Below, one piece after another: positions 14,742 to 24,405 of a stretch of 39,399 nucleotides of DNA; positions within the stretch are counted from its first letter, which is position 1, and every line of letters begins with the position of its first letter. The stretch is from Chromera velia. Its lineage: Eukaryota > Sar > Chromeraceae. The translations under genes were made by a program, and so were the position numbers. The notes under the pieces are model-generated. The model saw only the letters and a program-made list of their open reading frames with translations. It made no database searches and was not told where the DNA came from. The stretch spans positions 1-39,399 of the forward strand of contig JAHBMJ010000860.1 of the NCBI GenBank assembly GCA_018398765.1, given 5' to 3'.

Positions 14742-16153
14742 CCTGAACAAGTTTATTCATCTGCTTTCCGACTGTAGTTTTTGTTCTGCTGTTCGATGCC
14801 ACGACAGCTGACGGTTCTTCATCGGCATCCATCAGAAAGGAATTCATCCTCCCCCCTCGTTGACACAGAGGGGCGGCTTCTCTTTGCTGACTGATCCCTT
14901 CCTCCTCCTTCCCCCCTTTGTCTTTCCCCTCTTTGTTCTCTTTGGCATCGTCCGGATAGTTGAAGAACAGAATCTTGGTGAGGACCAACTCCAACAGGTA
15001 CCCTCTTTGCGCGTCTCCAACCATGTGGAGCTCATCTATGACAATCAATGCCAGCCTCTCCCGCAACGTTCCCTGATGAATCAGTCGGTTCACTATGATG
15101 TTCGCCTGCAGAACAACGTGAATAGACAGGAAACTGAACACTTTCGGGGAAGGAAGCATACGTATCGCACCACCGTGAATATAAAACAGGAGAAAACAAT
15201 CAGGGAGGACAAGGGAAAGGCGAAAACCGTTACAGACACAGAGACGGAGACGCGCAGGCACAAACCCAACCAAAGCTCTAATGCAGCAGGGCCTCTGTAG
15301 CTGTAGGTGTAGTCGGAACGGAAGCAGATGCCAGACAGTCACACGGAACGTTCCATCCAGACCCCCCAAAAATCACCTTCTCAATTGTGCAGATTGCGAT
15401 ATCGAAGTCATCATCCAACCCCGCCTTGGATCCAGAGTAGAACCCCGCCACCTTCCATCCTGCAGCAGCCGCTATGCCCCTCAAGGTCTGTTCCTTCTCT
15501 GTCACCACAGACACGAACGGAAGCACAAGCATCGCGGCGCTGTTGTCATCCTCTTTCCGAGTGGAGAGGTGCCGAAAAATTAGAATCTCGCTCACCAGAG
15601 TCTTGCCTGCACGTAATCATGCAATTAGGGGTTCAGATCATGGATGTAACTCAATCCAGGCCTCATGTAGACCGGGGCCATAAGGTGAAGGAAGTGCGTG
15701 AGCGCCTCCAAGAGCCTCTGTAAGGGCTGTGAATTGTAGATGGACATCCGTTTATGGTTGTTGAATGAGAACGAAAGGGGGTGCACTGTTGCCACACATA
15801 CTGCCGTCGCTTTTCTTTTTTCTCTGCCTCAAATGTTTAAAGGGAAAGAAGGGATACAGAGACGGCTCTTCCGACACAATCAATCAAGGAGACGCACCTC
15901 CGCTTGTCGGAGCAGAGTACACCAAGTTCCTCCCCTCATCCAGAACTCCCTCAGACGCAAGACAATCTCTCTGCCAATCGTAAAGGGACTTCAGTCCCCT
16001 CTCCCTGTAGGCTTTCACAACTTTCCGGTGAAGGCCGAACTGCCTGAGTTCGTCTGTCTTTTCCTCTTCGTCCCCATCATCCTTCCCCCCCAAGGAGCTT
16101 CGTTGCCAAGACCCTCCCTTCCCCTTTCCTCTTCTGCCTTGCTGCCGTCTCAT
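136..16153 (-). CDS. POLQ: DNA polymerase theta-like helicase-polymerase, 20 exons in window, C-terminus off the left edge
   Basis: Family A polymerase fused to a superfamily 2 helicase; the family carries out microhomology-mediated (theta-mediated) end joining in the nucleus. Exons, 5' to 3' on the minus strand: 16153-15898, 15606-15377, 15105-14743, 14386-14030, 13530-13229, 13042-12517, 12098-11820, 11528-11190, 10822-10443, 10189-10064, 9723-9231, 8930-7395, 7077-4861, 4474-4206, 3869-3570, 3365-2270, 1981-1547, 1162-1077, 610-490, 450-136. All junctions are GT..AG and phases agree throughout, giving about 3342 residues in the window; human POLQ has about 2590. The excess is mostly low-complexity linker and polymerase inserts. 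The start is the first in-frame ATG (16153); an upstream exon is not excluded. The donor at 135 shows that at least one more exon lies beyond position 1. The exon 6 donor is the least certain boundary. The family call is very secure. Confidence 0.95.
803..1046. repeat. compound CA/CG/GA microsatellite in POLQ intron 18
   Basis: About 240 bases of alternating purine-pyrimidine DNA: CA repeats, a (CG)n run near 866-884, interrupted ACGC units, then (GA)n. It occupies the donor-proximal half of the intron. The CG/CA core is the type of sequence that can adopt Z-DNA. Confidence 0.95.
4741..4853. repeat. (CA)n(GA)n microsatellite in POLQ intron 13
   Basis: On the sense strand the donor GTCTGC at 4860 runs straight into (CT)n and then (GT)n, so the repeat starts within 10 bases of the splice site. 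Confidence 0.95.
4861..8930 (-). other. POLQ: POLQ central linker and degenerate exonuclease-like region (exons 12-13)
   Basis: Two large exons, 1536 and 2217 bases, encode about 1250 residues. The first part is Gly/Ser/Glu/Pro-rich with an acidic run, as in the disordered central region of other theta polymerases. A polyglutamine tract follows His codons near 6520-6545 (CTG repeats on the plus strand). The last roughly 400 residues of exon 13 resemble the exonuclease-like subdomain: [20 protein letters not shown], then [11 protein letters not shown], then [20 protein letters not shown] just before the polymerase thumb. I do not see an intact DEDDy catalytic set, in line with an inactive proofreading fold in this family. 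The linker sequence itself is unlikely to align outside close relatives. Confidence 0.85.
9094..9122. repeat. (CT)n microsatellite in POLQ intron 11
   Basis: Uninterrupted CT dinucleotides, about 14 units, in the donor-proximal half of the intron (sense strand: GA repeats). Confidence 0.9.
10001..10063. repeat. (GACT)n tetranucleotide repeat fused to the POLQ exon 10 donor
   Basis: About 15 units with one variant (CTAA). On the sense strand the intron begins GTCAGTCAGTCAGT, so the donor itself is the first repeat unit. Confidence 0.9.
13548..13575. repeat. (CA)n microsatellite in POLQ intron 4
   Basis: CA repeat close to the acceptor of exon 5 (sense strand TG repeats about 18 bases before the splice site). 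Confidence 0.9.
14696..14738. repeat. (CT)n microsatellite at the POLQ exon 3 donor
   Basis: The sense strand reads GTAT followed immediately by a long GA repeat. Confidence 0.9.
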
Positions 16154-16514
16154 AGCTTCTGCTGGGACATTAGAAACACCCTTTTTCTTAGGAATACAAG
16201 CTAAAAAGTGCAAAACAGAACACCTGGTGAGGGTCGATTCGGTTCTGATTCATAAGCACTTTTCCCTCCCCGGAGTCGAATTAGGCCCCCTCCAAAGCCT
16301 GATAGAAACGTGCGCAGCCTTCTGGATTCAAACTTTCATAAAGCGGAAAATCTGGAAAGAAGTAACTGTCACCTGCTTTCACCTTGCCTTCTGCCTGCAT
16401 GATTCTGGTGAATTCGGATGATTTCCCGTCATGCAAAGGAGAGGAGAAGCTCTTTCTTTCAAATTCTTTGCTTTGAGAATTGCAGGGGCGCTGTTCCTCC
16501 TGGTATGCAACTGC

Positions 16515-16622
16515 ATGTACGTACGTCAGTACGTGCATCAGCGCGTGCCCACTGCCCGGCGGGTGCCCGGCGGCCCCGCGGCGGGCCGGTTGCCGCCCGG
16601 GGATACCCGGATACGGCGCCGC
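16515..16622. repeat. palindrome and GC-rich repeat block upstream of POLQ
   Basis: Positions 16515-16524 and 16529-16538 form a 10-bp inverted repeat (ATGTACGTAC against GTACGTGCAT, one G-T pair) with a 4-base loop. Directly after it, 16541-16622 is almost pure G/C; it has TGCCCGGCGG twice in tandem (16553, 16564) and then partly inverted copies (GGGCCGG, GCCGCCCGG). The position next to the POLQ 5' end would suit a promoter element, but the block could equally mark the edge of an inserted element. Confidence 0.5.
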
Positions 16623-16878
16623 ACCCATCGTTTAAATTTAATTCAAGCTACACCCTCAAACAACGCCTTATAAAACGTTTGATTGTACTGTTCACGGAAA
16701 ATGAAATGTATAGTTATTTGGATATATTTTCTGACATTTTTAATAGAGAAAGTTTTTTTTTTTGCTGAAATAGTTTAGTGTTACAAGAAGGTTTTTTCAG
16801 CCCCTTTGTGTATCCTTTCTCTATAAACATATTAAAACATATACTCATAGGTATTTGCACAGCTCAGGCCTATTAAAC

Positions 16879-16908
16879 GGGTCGGCGTTTATATGTATTT
16901 GCCGACCC
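16879..16908. repeat. GC-stem hairpin in AT-rich island, copy 1
   Basis: Perfect 8-bp inverted repeat GGGTCGGC / GCCGACCC with a 14-base AT-rich loop. A related hairpin lies 55 bases further on. The two share the stem sequence and the GGCGTTT that begins the loop. Confidence 0.7.
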
Positions 16909-16962
16909 CTGACCCTGAAGAATTGGCCCCCGAACCAAGAAAATCATACCTTTACATATGTA

Positions 16963-16992
16963 AGGGTTGGCGTTTTAGGGGGTGCCGACCCT
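16963..16992. repeat. GC-stem hairpin in AT-rich island, copy 2
   Basis: AGGGTTGGC pairs with GCCGACCCT (9 bp, one G-T pair) around a 12-base loop. The stem is nearly the same as in the hairpin at 16879-16908, so these look like copies of one mobile GC cluster rather than independent palindromes. The motif GGCGTTTA also recurs near 17420. Confidence 0.65.
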
Positions 16993-17684
16993 ATTTTTTA
17001 AAGGCCTTTAACAGGCCTGGCACAGCTACGTATAGCATACAACGCTTGCGTCACTGCATGTGCCTCACTATGAGCGAAATTGAGCTAAGAAATTGTTAGA
17101 GAAATTGAGTTATTTACCTTATTCTCTCAGTTATTTTTCTTATAGACTGCATGTGAATGATTGACCAGGGACTGAGACTATGGCTTATTCTCATAGGCGT
17201 TCCTAGATCAGGTCAACACTTTACAAGCTACAGTCAATTGTTTACCCTGTACTATCTTATTAATTGCTTAGTTGTATGATCTGTTAATTTACTTCTCATA
17301 TGGAATTTCAAAAGTGTATTACGATTTGTGAGTTTAAATTAACATCAATGAAAAGTTATTATATAAGTATTATTATCATGTATCATCATTAGCGCCATCG
17401 CCATTGGCCGGCTTATAGTAGGCGTTTAGCGTTCCGCAGGTTACCGCAGGTCACTAACGGTGCTTGAAGAATACAATTTAATTAGAATTGAACTTATTAT
17501 TGAAGTTATATTATATATAGATTTATTAACTTTTTACAAACCCCGCACATTAACATTGTAAGGTGTATGTTCCTTTGAATCCTTTCTCTCCCCAGCGTAT
17601 CAAAATTGCAATTATCACTTTTCTAGACGAGTGAGTGTTTGAATTTTCAGAATAAGAAGACTTCTTTTCTATATGGAATCAAAA

Positions 17685-19033
17685 TCATAACGTCAAAAGA
17701 TTGCGCACGCGGCTGGGCTTTTCGACTTTAATTCTTGCTAATTTTTCTGTTACCGAAATGATTTTTGATCTAACTAGTGACATCGTTTGTGGAGCTGTAC
17801 CGGAACGCCTTTGAGAAGAGTCAGACATTTTTTGTTTGTTTGAATGAAGTTCAAGGAAGTAGAAAGCTTTCTTGGGGCTCTCTGTGGATCCTGCAACAGA
17901 AAAAACAAGGACGGCGTTCTCCCCTGACTCAGCGAACCACCTACAGATGTTCAGCCAATCACAGAGACAAGGAGGAAAACAAAGAGACAACAACGAAGGG
18001 ACAAAAGGCTGCATGCAAGCTTCACAATCTCTAAAAAACCAAAAGAGCGTTCAACCTCTTGCGAACTATACAATTAGCAATTTCATCAACCACCCTCTAA
18101 CAAAACATACAGAATGACATGGACAAGGATGATGACAGAGAAAGAAGGAGGCGGATCAAGAGGCAGTGGAAGGGGAGAACTGGAAGACATGATGCAAACC
18201 TGAAGAAGCGGAAGTGGAGCGGCGCCACCTTGTGAACCGCAGAAAGAGGTTCACAGACACACACACACACACACACGCACGCACGCACGCACACGTACGT
18301 ACACAGACAAAAGAACGGGGAGCATTGAAGGGACCCGTTTGCATCAGTCTGCTCTGTCTGACTGACTCTGTGTCGTCAACGCCGCAGTGGGGAAGCCTTT
18401 TTCCCCTCCAGGATTTGAACCCCCCCCGGACTCTCTGGCGACGCGAAGTTCCATTGCGTGTGTCTGACGATCATGTTCGTCCATGTCAGATATCTGTGAG
18501 GCAGATATGGAAGCGGAGTCATACATACTGTAAGGCTAATTGATGCTGTCACAAAAAACCAAAGCAATGATTACAAACGCCCGCACTCAGCTACGAAGTA
18601 AGAAGACAAAAAATGTGTGGCACTGCATGCTTCTGAATTTAATCAGAGGGCACAAATGTCCCCAGTATCCAGCACACAAGTGCATTGGATGGATCAATGT
18701 GTCGAGTATTCATGCTGCTACACTTTTGTACTCACTTACATGCATCAAATGGAGACAGCTAGATGCAAAGCTTCTTCGCACACACAAAAAGCAAAGAGGG
18801 GAACGGAAAGGGAGCCCTCCGGCCGGGATGCCAAAACTGTCTGATCGACTGACGAACTCTTCATCGCTCCCCTGAAAGAGGACTTCAAAAGTCTTGTTTC
18901 CCAGAAACAGATTCTCCTCAGTAACTCCAATTGCACGAATTCCCTCCTCTCCAGGGTTCTGCATGCAAGGAATGATCATGCAGCAAAAAAAGAAAAAGAA
19001 CGATCGAATGAACGAACGCGGGTCCGGGACGGA

Positions 19034-19075
<42 letters not shown>

Positions 19076-19077
19076 AG

Positions 19078-19144
<67 letters not shown>

Positions 19145-19325
19145 CAAGAAAACAGACAGTCAGAGTATACGCTTCTTCTTCTCCCTCGTTTTCTCCATGC
19201 AAACACTAGATGTACACAGCAGACAAAAAGAAAGAAATAACAAAGATAAACGAGCAGAACAAAAACTCAAACAACGTGGGCAGGGAGGCAGGCAGGGAGG
19301 CAGGCAGGCAGGCGGGCAGGCAGGC

Positions 19326-19364
<39 letters not shown>

Positions 19365-20929
19365 AAGAAAGGAAGAAAGAAAGACATGAACAAAAAAAAA
19401 AAAAACACAGAAAGAAAGAAAGAAAGACGTGAATAAAAAAGACCTGACCGACCTCGCCTTTGTACCGCACACCCCAGGCGTCCCGTGAATCCCCCCCAGA
19501 GCCTCGTGGTTGTTCGTCATCACATTCCATGCAGAGCGTCCAAGCAGCTAGAGACGTCAGCCCGAAAATTTTCTCCCGAAAGTCTCCTGCAGATGGGAAT
19601 TCAAACGTGGAAGGATCGAGAAGGATCGACGGACGAGAAGGCAGAGAAATAAAAAGCCTTCGTGCATGCGATTTGCTTTTGTCCCGTTATCTGCATGCTC
19701 TCAGTCTGACTCTCTGAAAGTCAGGGCCGAACAGGAAAGAAAATAGTCAGGGAGAAATAGAGCTTCGAAGATACCATCACACAGACAGACGCTCCGGCCA
19801 GAAAGGCAACTACGGCGTAGCGAAAAACAAGAAAATGTAGTGGGTGCACATGATCGAAAAAGGTCGGCACCTGCAGAGCACAGTGACTCCTTCCGTTCTG
19901 CACGGAATTCATTTCACCATTTGCAGTCGTGCTTTGTTTTTACACCCACCCACTCACCCTCTCCCTCACCCCCCTACACACAGAAAAGGATTGATGGATC
20001 GACAGGCCGGACAAAAACACAGGCAGAAAGAAATGTTGCCCCCCACACACCCGGGCCCCCGACCAGCTAGCTGATCGACTCACCGAAACTCGGGGGGGTT
20101 TTCTCTTTGCAGTCTGCCCACACCTTCTCCGTCTCGATGATCTGCAGGCCCCGCACAGTGCCCCGGAAAGTTGAATTTTGGAGTCCTCGAAAGAAGAGAT
20201 CTCGCTTGAACTTAGTGCCACCTGTCAGGGGGTTGAACTCCCCCCCCCCCATCTCCTTCAGGACTCGGGAGGGAAGAAGAACAGACTCAAAGGGGGCCTG
20301 TTGTCGGACAGCCGACCCTCCTGCACCAAGGACCCGAGCCTCCAGCTCCTCAAGCTCCTTATCTCTCTTTGCCTCCAAGTTTGCCTTCGTCATCTCTTTC
20401 CATGAGCTGTCCGTCTCCCTCTCTCCACCCGCTTCCTCCCCGCCACAGGGCCGCCGGACACCCAAGAAGCGTTCGAGGCTCCTTCTCGAGGACCAATCGA
20501 ATTGTCCTCTGCACCAATTTATTTGAAAAAAAGGCGGAAAATAAGGGGAAACGCAAAGGGGGATCAATTGGGTCAAAACGACTGCGACCTTCAGAAAGCA
20601 AAAAAAGACATCTAGAAAGATATCAAAAAAAAGGAAGCCGATGAAAAACAAAACTGGAAAGAAACTTTAAGACAGGAAGAGTGACGCTCTCTTCCGAGTC
20701 CCTCTTCTCAATTTGCCTTCTTCGTCGGCTTTCTCTTCGGCGCAGAGGAAGAAGATGAAAAGCAAGAAGAGAATGCCTCAGGCACGAAAGAAGCCAACAA
20801 GGAGACGTCCGAGTCGGTTGACAGGTAGGACTCCTCTGACTCCACCGCGGCGTCTCCAAAAACCCCCCAGGGTTGGCGCTTTTCCTCTGCCTTCTCTTGA
20901 CGAGACTGCATCAATTCACGCATATGCAT
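17685..20929 (-). CDS. spliced gene of unknown function, about 367 residues
   Basis: I do not recognise this protein. Proposed exons on the minus strand: 20929-20823, 20508-20084, 19586-19453, 18958-18854, 18493-18367, 17890-17685. Lengths sum to 1104 bases, exactly 368 codons with the stop, and every junction keeps phase. The N-terminus is charged (MQSRQEKAEEKRQPWG). The second exon has a Lys/Glu helix (KRDKELEELEARVL) and then a region rich in Phe and Arg (TKFKRDLFFRGLQNSTFRG). Exon 3 carries FREKIFGLTSLAAWTLCMEC followed by an acidic stretch. The last exon is basic and ends within AT-richer DNA. No signal peptide or clear membrane helix is seen in this splice form. It is divergent from the EGF/GPS gene, with 1.1 kb between starts. 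Two alternative donors at the end of exon 3 (19453 or 19444) both keep frame; the 5' end could also include an upstream exon. Confidence 0.6.
18252..18302. repeat. CA / CGCA microsatellite in the unknown gene
   Basis: CA repeats followed by GCAC and GTAC-type units in the last intron of the minus-strand gene, about 65 bases from the preceding donor. Confidence 0.9.
19034..19364. repeat. cluster of CA, GA, GGCA and GACA repeats in one intron
   Basis: Within the intron between exons 3 and 4 of the unknown gene: (CA)n and (GA)n at 19034-19138, then GGCA units from 19278 passing into GACA units up to 19364. Several repeat types in one short intron suggest high slippage activity. Confidence 0.9.
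19775..19870 (-). other. possible 96-base cassette exon in the unknown gene
   Basis: Between exons 2 and 3 of the unknown minus-strand gene is a segment bounded by a good acceptor (CTCTGCAG) and a GTATCT donor. Its length is a multiple of three. Inserted between the two phase 1 neighbours it stays open and adds a Cys/Ser-rich stretch. Read in a different frame it would give a membrane-helix-like segment (HFLVFRYAVVAFLAGASVCV), but that frame does not fit the flanking phases. It could be a skipped exon, an alternative first exon, or chance. Confidence 0.3.
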
Positions 20930-22061
20930 TCATTTCTATCTCTTGAAGATCGTTTAATGGACTCTCTCAAAAAAAGACAACAGTTCTTCGATCTACTCAG
21001 TTGACCCACTGTTCTTTGAGTTGTGCACTTGGTTTTCTTGTTCCTGTGCCCTGATGTCTGCACGCAACAGAGAAGGAAAAGGTTGTCGAGGGGTATGAAG
21101 CCCTATGGGACAGTAAAGCTAGGTCCGACAGAGTCACGTGCGTGGAACGTGTAATCCCACAGACGAGGACTGCGCGGCGTTTCGTATGCAGTGGCACGGC
21201 TTCATCTAGCGGTTTCATGCGATTTACTGTTTGCTGCTTGGAAAACGAAGCTAGAAGAAGCAAACGATGTGAAATCAAGGTCAGACAAACATGATGTTGG
21301 AGAAGGCTGCATGTTCTTGATATACATATATTTTGTGCCTGACTGACTCTACAGTGACCTTATTACTGACCATCGCGTTGGGCCTGCTCTATCTGGTCAG
21401 TCTTGTCCGCGTCCATCCGGATCTTCCACTTGTCAGTCATGATGGAACTTCAAGTCGAGAGGAGGTTGAGGGCAAGGACCGCGGACAAGACTTATTGGCT
21501 GTTTTTTCTTCGAGTTCTTCGACACTGTGTACGTTTGTATAGGCTTCCAACTGGCTCTTTCCGTCAGTCAAGCGACTGCTCTCTTCAGGGACGGCAGCTT
21601 AGGCAGCTTGGCACTCTGTGCTGAGTCTTTTTGTTTCAAGATTGGAGCAAACGTCTATCGATATACTTTGGGTCTGCAGCAGAGAGAGTTTGTGAGAAGC
21701 GCGGGTTATGCTGCATGGCCCCCAGCGCGCCGTTCGGGCCCCGGCAGCAAACCGGGCGGATCATAGCCGATCAGGCCCGCCGCCCGCTGCGCTCTCAAAT
21801 TTGCGATTTGTGCCGGGGCCTCATCTTCATCAAGCGTTTGAATCAGCGCTCCCACAATCTCCCTGAAACGCTTGCTTGGCGGCGCGTGCAGAGTGATCGA
21901 ACATGATCCAACCGAGCTTGACAGGTGCAGAGTCGTCCCTGTCGTCCTGATGTTCTAAAGGAGGGAGGTTAACAGCCCCCAGACGCACCGCTGTTGTTTG
22001 AGCGACGAACAAAGCACTGGCTTCAGAAAAGAGTGACTATCTGATCACTTCTTGATCTGCG
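20930..22061. other. divergent intergenic region between the unknown gene and the EGF/GPS gene
   Basis: About 1.1 kb separates the two start codons and presumably holds both promoters. I see no TATA-like element or other recognisable site. A GC-rich coding-like fragment lies at about 21715-21955 and is described separately. The rest (20940-21700) has only short, unconvincing reading frames. Confidence 0.5.
21715..21955 (-). pseudogene. possible frameshifted coding remnant, unknown family
   Basis: This stretch is GC-rich, unlike its flanks, and reads protein-like on the minus strand in two overlapping frames: VKLGWIMFDHSARAAKQAFQ, then, one frame over, KRFREIVGALIQTLDEDEAP followed by QIANLRAQRAAGLIGYDPPG. 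The switch near 21880-21890 could be a single frameshift. I do not recognise the family. It may be a decayed transposon or transferred gene piece, or an exon of something not modelled. Confidence 0.3.
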
Positions 22062-22134
22062 ATGCCTCTGACTACCAGGAGGGCCCTCTTCGGGCTTCTC
22101 CTCCACATTGCTGTACAAACGGGACACAGCCAAA
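22062..22134 (+). other. signal peptide exon of the EGF/GPS receptor
   Basis: The first exon starts with ATG and encodes [19 protein letters not shown] followed by TGHS. Two Arg precede a short hydrophobic core and small polar residues, a typical secretory signal. The exon ends in phase 1 at a GTAAGT donor, matching the phase 1 EGF exons that follow. The ATG is the natural start because it places the hydrophobic core at the N-terminus. Confidence 0.8.
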
Positions 22135-23025
22135 GTAAGTAGATGCACCTTTCCATGGTGCAGCCATAGTCGGATCACACATTTGACCTTCTTAGCAGAT
22201 AGTGGTGTCATAACATGACTCCCCTTTGCGGTTGTCAACATCCTTGCAGGTGTGCCCGAGGACGAGTGCGGCTCCGGGACGGACACATGTGCCACATACA
22301 CTTCGTGTCTGAACACTGTGGGCAGGTGGGCTCTCCTCTTCTGCCCTGTGCACTCGTCTTCTCTACACGAGTCACACGAGACGGCAAGTTGCTTCCTACC
22401 CCCACTCCCTGTTCTGCCCTGTGCCTGTCCGTGCAGCTTCCTGTGCCAATGCGACCCTGGGTTCGAGTCCTTCAACGACACGCACTGCATCGGTAGGTCT
22501 GTCCCTCATCTGTGTCCCCTTCACCCGGCTCTCTCCGTGCCCCGCCTCTTCTTCAGCCACCCTTTCCTATGACGAGTCTCATCTATTCCGTCATTTTCCT
22601 TCTTCACATCTTCCAGCGCGCCCTGCAAGCAGACTCCAGTGCTGCCGTAAAGATGGGGTGTCATCTGAACCCTGTATGCATGTGCAGGAAGGGAGTGCAC
22701 GGGAACAGTGCCCTGGTCGGGATGGACCTCTAGTGAGCTGGTGATGACTCCAGAGTTTTTCATCGCTGACGGGAGGGAGGTGGGGGGCGTTGACGGAGTG
22801 ACGGAGTGGAGGGCTGCGGATTCCGTTGTGTTCTCTTGCCCTGACGGTTTTGAGCTTCGGGGGGCGGCGGGCGTCTCCTGTGAGCCCCCCTCGGAGGAGA
22901 TGCCGCGAGGGTCCCCTCGTGCCGTCCCCTCTTGGGGGGAGGTGGGGGAGCGGCCTTCTTGTGAGAGTCAGTCAGTAGGGACAGGCAGAGAGGGAGAGAG
23001 AGACAGGCAGAGAGGGGGAGGGGGG

Positions 23026-23060
<35 letters not shown>

Positions 23061-24373
23061 GGAGTCACGATTCATGCTAAGAAGTCATTCTTGGTCACAG
23101 GGAGGTTTCGTCAAAACGGACAGGCCCCTTTGTCTCCCCCCTCTCTTTTCGTTCCCTGATTTTACGGATGACTGCACCAGCGTGTGGAGAAGAAGAAGTC
23201 CTACATTCAGGGCAAACTTGGATGCTTGAAAGCCCACAAAAAGGGTTTTGGACCAACCTGATTGTTCATGCAAGTCTTTTTCTTGGTTGACTATGCTTGC
23301 ACCGAGAGACAGCGAAGCGATGGGGCAGTTCGTCATGCTTGAGTTTCTTTTACTTTTGCTGTGCAGACTTGAACGAGTGCGAGCTGGGTGTTGACACGTG
23401 TGGTGCTGACGCCACCTGTGTCGACTCAGAAGGCTCCTTCGAATGCAGTTGTGAGAGTGGATATGAGCTGGATGCGGAGAACGACTGCAAAAGTCGGTTT
23501 TCCTGTCTTGGTTGTTTGTGATTTGGTTGTTCTGCCTCGATTCTCGACGCTTCATCTGCCTCCTCTGTCTGCGCCGGTCTGACGATCACTCTGAGTTGGT
23601 TGCTGAAGAGCTTTCACTCCTTCTCGTTAGCTCCCAGGCATCTGTCCTGTCTCACCATGCATCTACTGTCGGCAATGATAGTGCACTCTCCTTTCATCCT
23701 ATGCGTGCGGTCTTCTGCTGAGTGTCTGGAGAGGCGCCAGCTTGACTTCTGTTCCTTGGAAGAAAGGCTTCATCAGGAGGTTCTTGCATGGAGAGGGATC
23801 AAATTGATCAGAGAATCAACGGGCTTTCTTTCGAGCTGTGTGCTTCTGTGGTGCAGACATCGATGAGTGTGACCTCGGCCTGCACACGTGCAGTGTGAAC
23901 GCCACGTGCATCGATTCAGACGGGTCCTTCGAGTGCTCCTGCGAGAGGGGGTATGAACTGGATGAGGAGAACGACTGCAAGAGTAAGTCTGGGAAGAGGA
24001 AGAAGCGGAAGGGAAGCAAAGAGAAGGCGTCTTTGGTATCTCTTCGAACCTCTCGGAAAGAAAAGGGAAGAAAAGAAATGTTCGGAGGTCCTCTTTTTTG
24101 TATCTCTTAGAACGGAATGGGAAATGCATTTTTCTTTCTTTTGGTCCTGGAGCTACACCGTCTGTGGCCTCTGCCTTTTCTGACCTTCGCTCTACCCAAA
24201 TGCAGACATCAATGAGTGCGAGCGGGGTCTGGACACGTGTGGTGTGAACGCCACCTGCAACGATTCTGCCGGCTCTTTTGAATGTTCTTGCGAGAGTGGG
24301 TACGAACTGGATGGAGCGAATGACTGTGAGAGTAAGTCTCATAAAGAGGCTGGGGGGCAGGTAGTGTATGGGT

Positions 24374-24405
<32 letters not shown>

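Larger units (their letters stand above)
9231..16153 (-). other. POLQ: POLQ helicase-like region (exons 1-11)
   Basis: Helicase motifs are read from the spliced product. The Walker A motif APTSGGKT (about residues 80-87) is split by the first intron and restored exactly by joining 15898 to 15606. DELH (motif II, about residue 186) is in exon 3, SATLPN (motif III) opens exon 4, and [14 protein letters not shown] plus [10 protein letters not shown] (motif VI) lie in exon 6. Exons 7-10 match the helical domains of theta helicases, including [13 protein letters not shown] and [14 protein letters not shown]. Exon 11 starts with a helix-hairpin-like stretch ([13 protein letters not shown]) and then becomes low-complexity. 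The known role of this domain is ATP-driven displacement of single-strand-binding proteins and annealing of resected ends. All ATPase motifs are intact, so the domain is probably active. Confidence 0.93.
16154..17684. other. intergenic region: POLQ 5' flank, GC-rich palindromic block and AT-rich island
   Basis: This is the space between the POLQ start and the 3' end of the unknown gene. It has no gene I can support. About 16281-16500 reads open on the minus strand (for example KVKAGDSYFFPDFPLYESLN) and might be an upstream POLQ exon, but no clean donor joins it in phase. A very GC-rich block occupies 16541-16622. From about 16623 to 17700 the DNA is strikingly AT-rich, with short GC-rich clusters, and lacks the microsatellites and TGCAG signals of the rest of the window. 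Confidence 0.6.

Noticed and set aside
16281..16628. Minus-strand open frame upstream of POLQ as an extra first exon
   Set aside because: Part reads plausibly, but I found no donor that joins it in phase to the first helicase exon, so it is mentioned only as a possibility.
19278..19364. GGCA/GACA tandem units as a CRISPR-like array
   Set aside because: The units are 4 bases with no spacers; it is a microsatellite inside an intron.
19775..19870. Membrane-helix reading of this segment as a constitutive exon
   Set aside because: That frame needs phase 0 neighbours, but the flanking exons join in phase 1; skipping it gives an exact 368-codon product.
22961..22966. GTGAGA at 22961 as the donor of the first Sushi exon
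   Set aside because: It would remove the last Sushi Cys, and the second copy has GCGAGA at the same place, so the GTCAGT six bases on is the shared donor.
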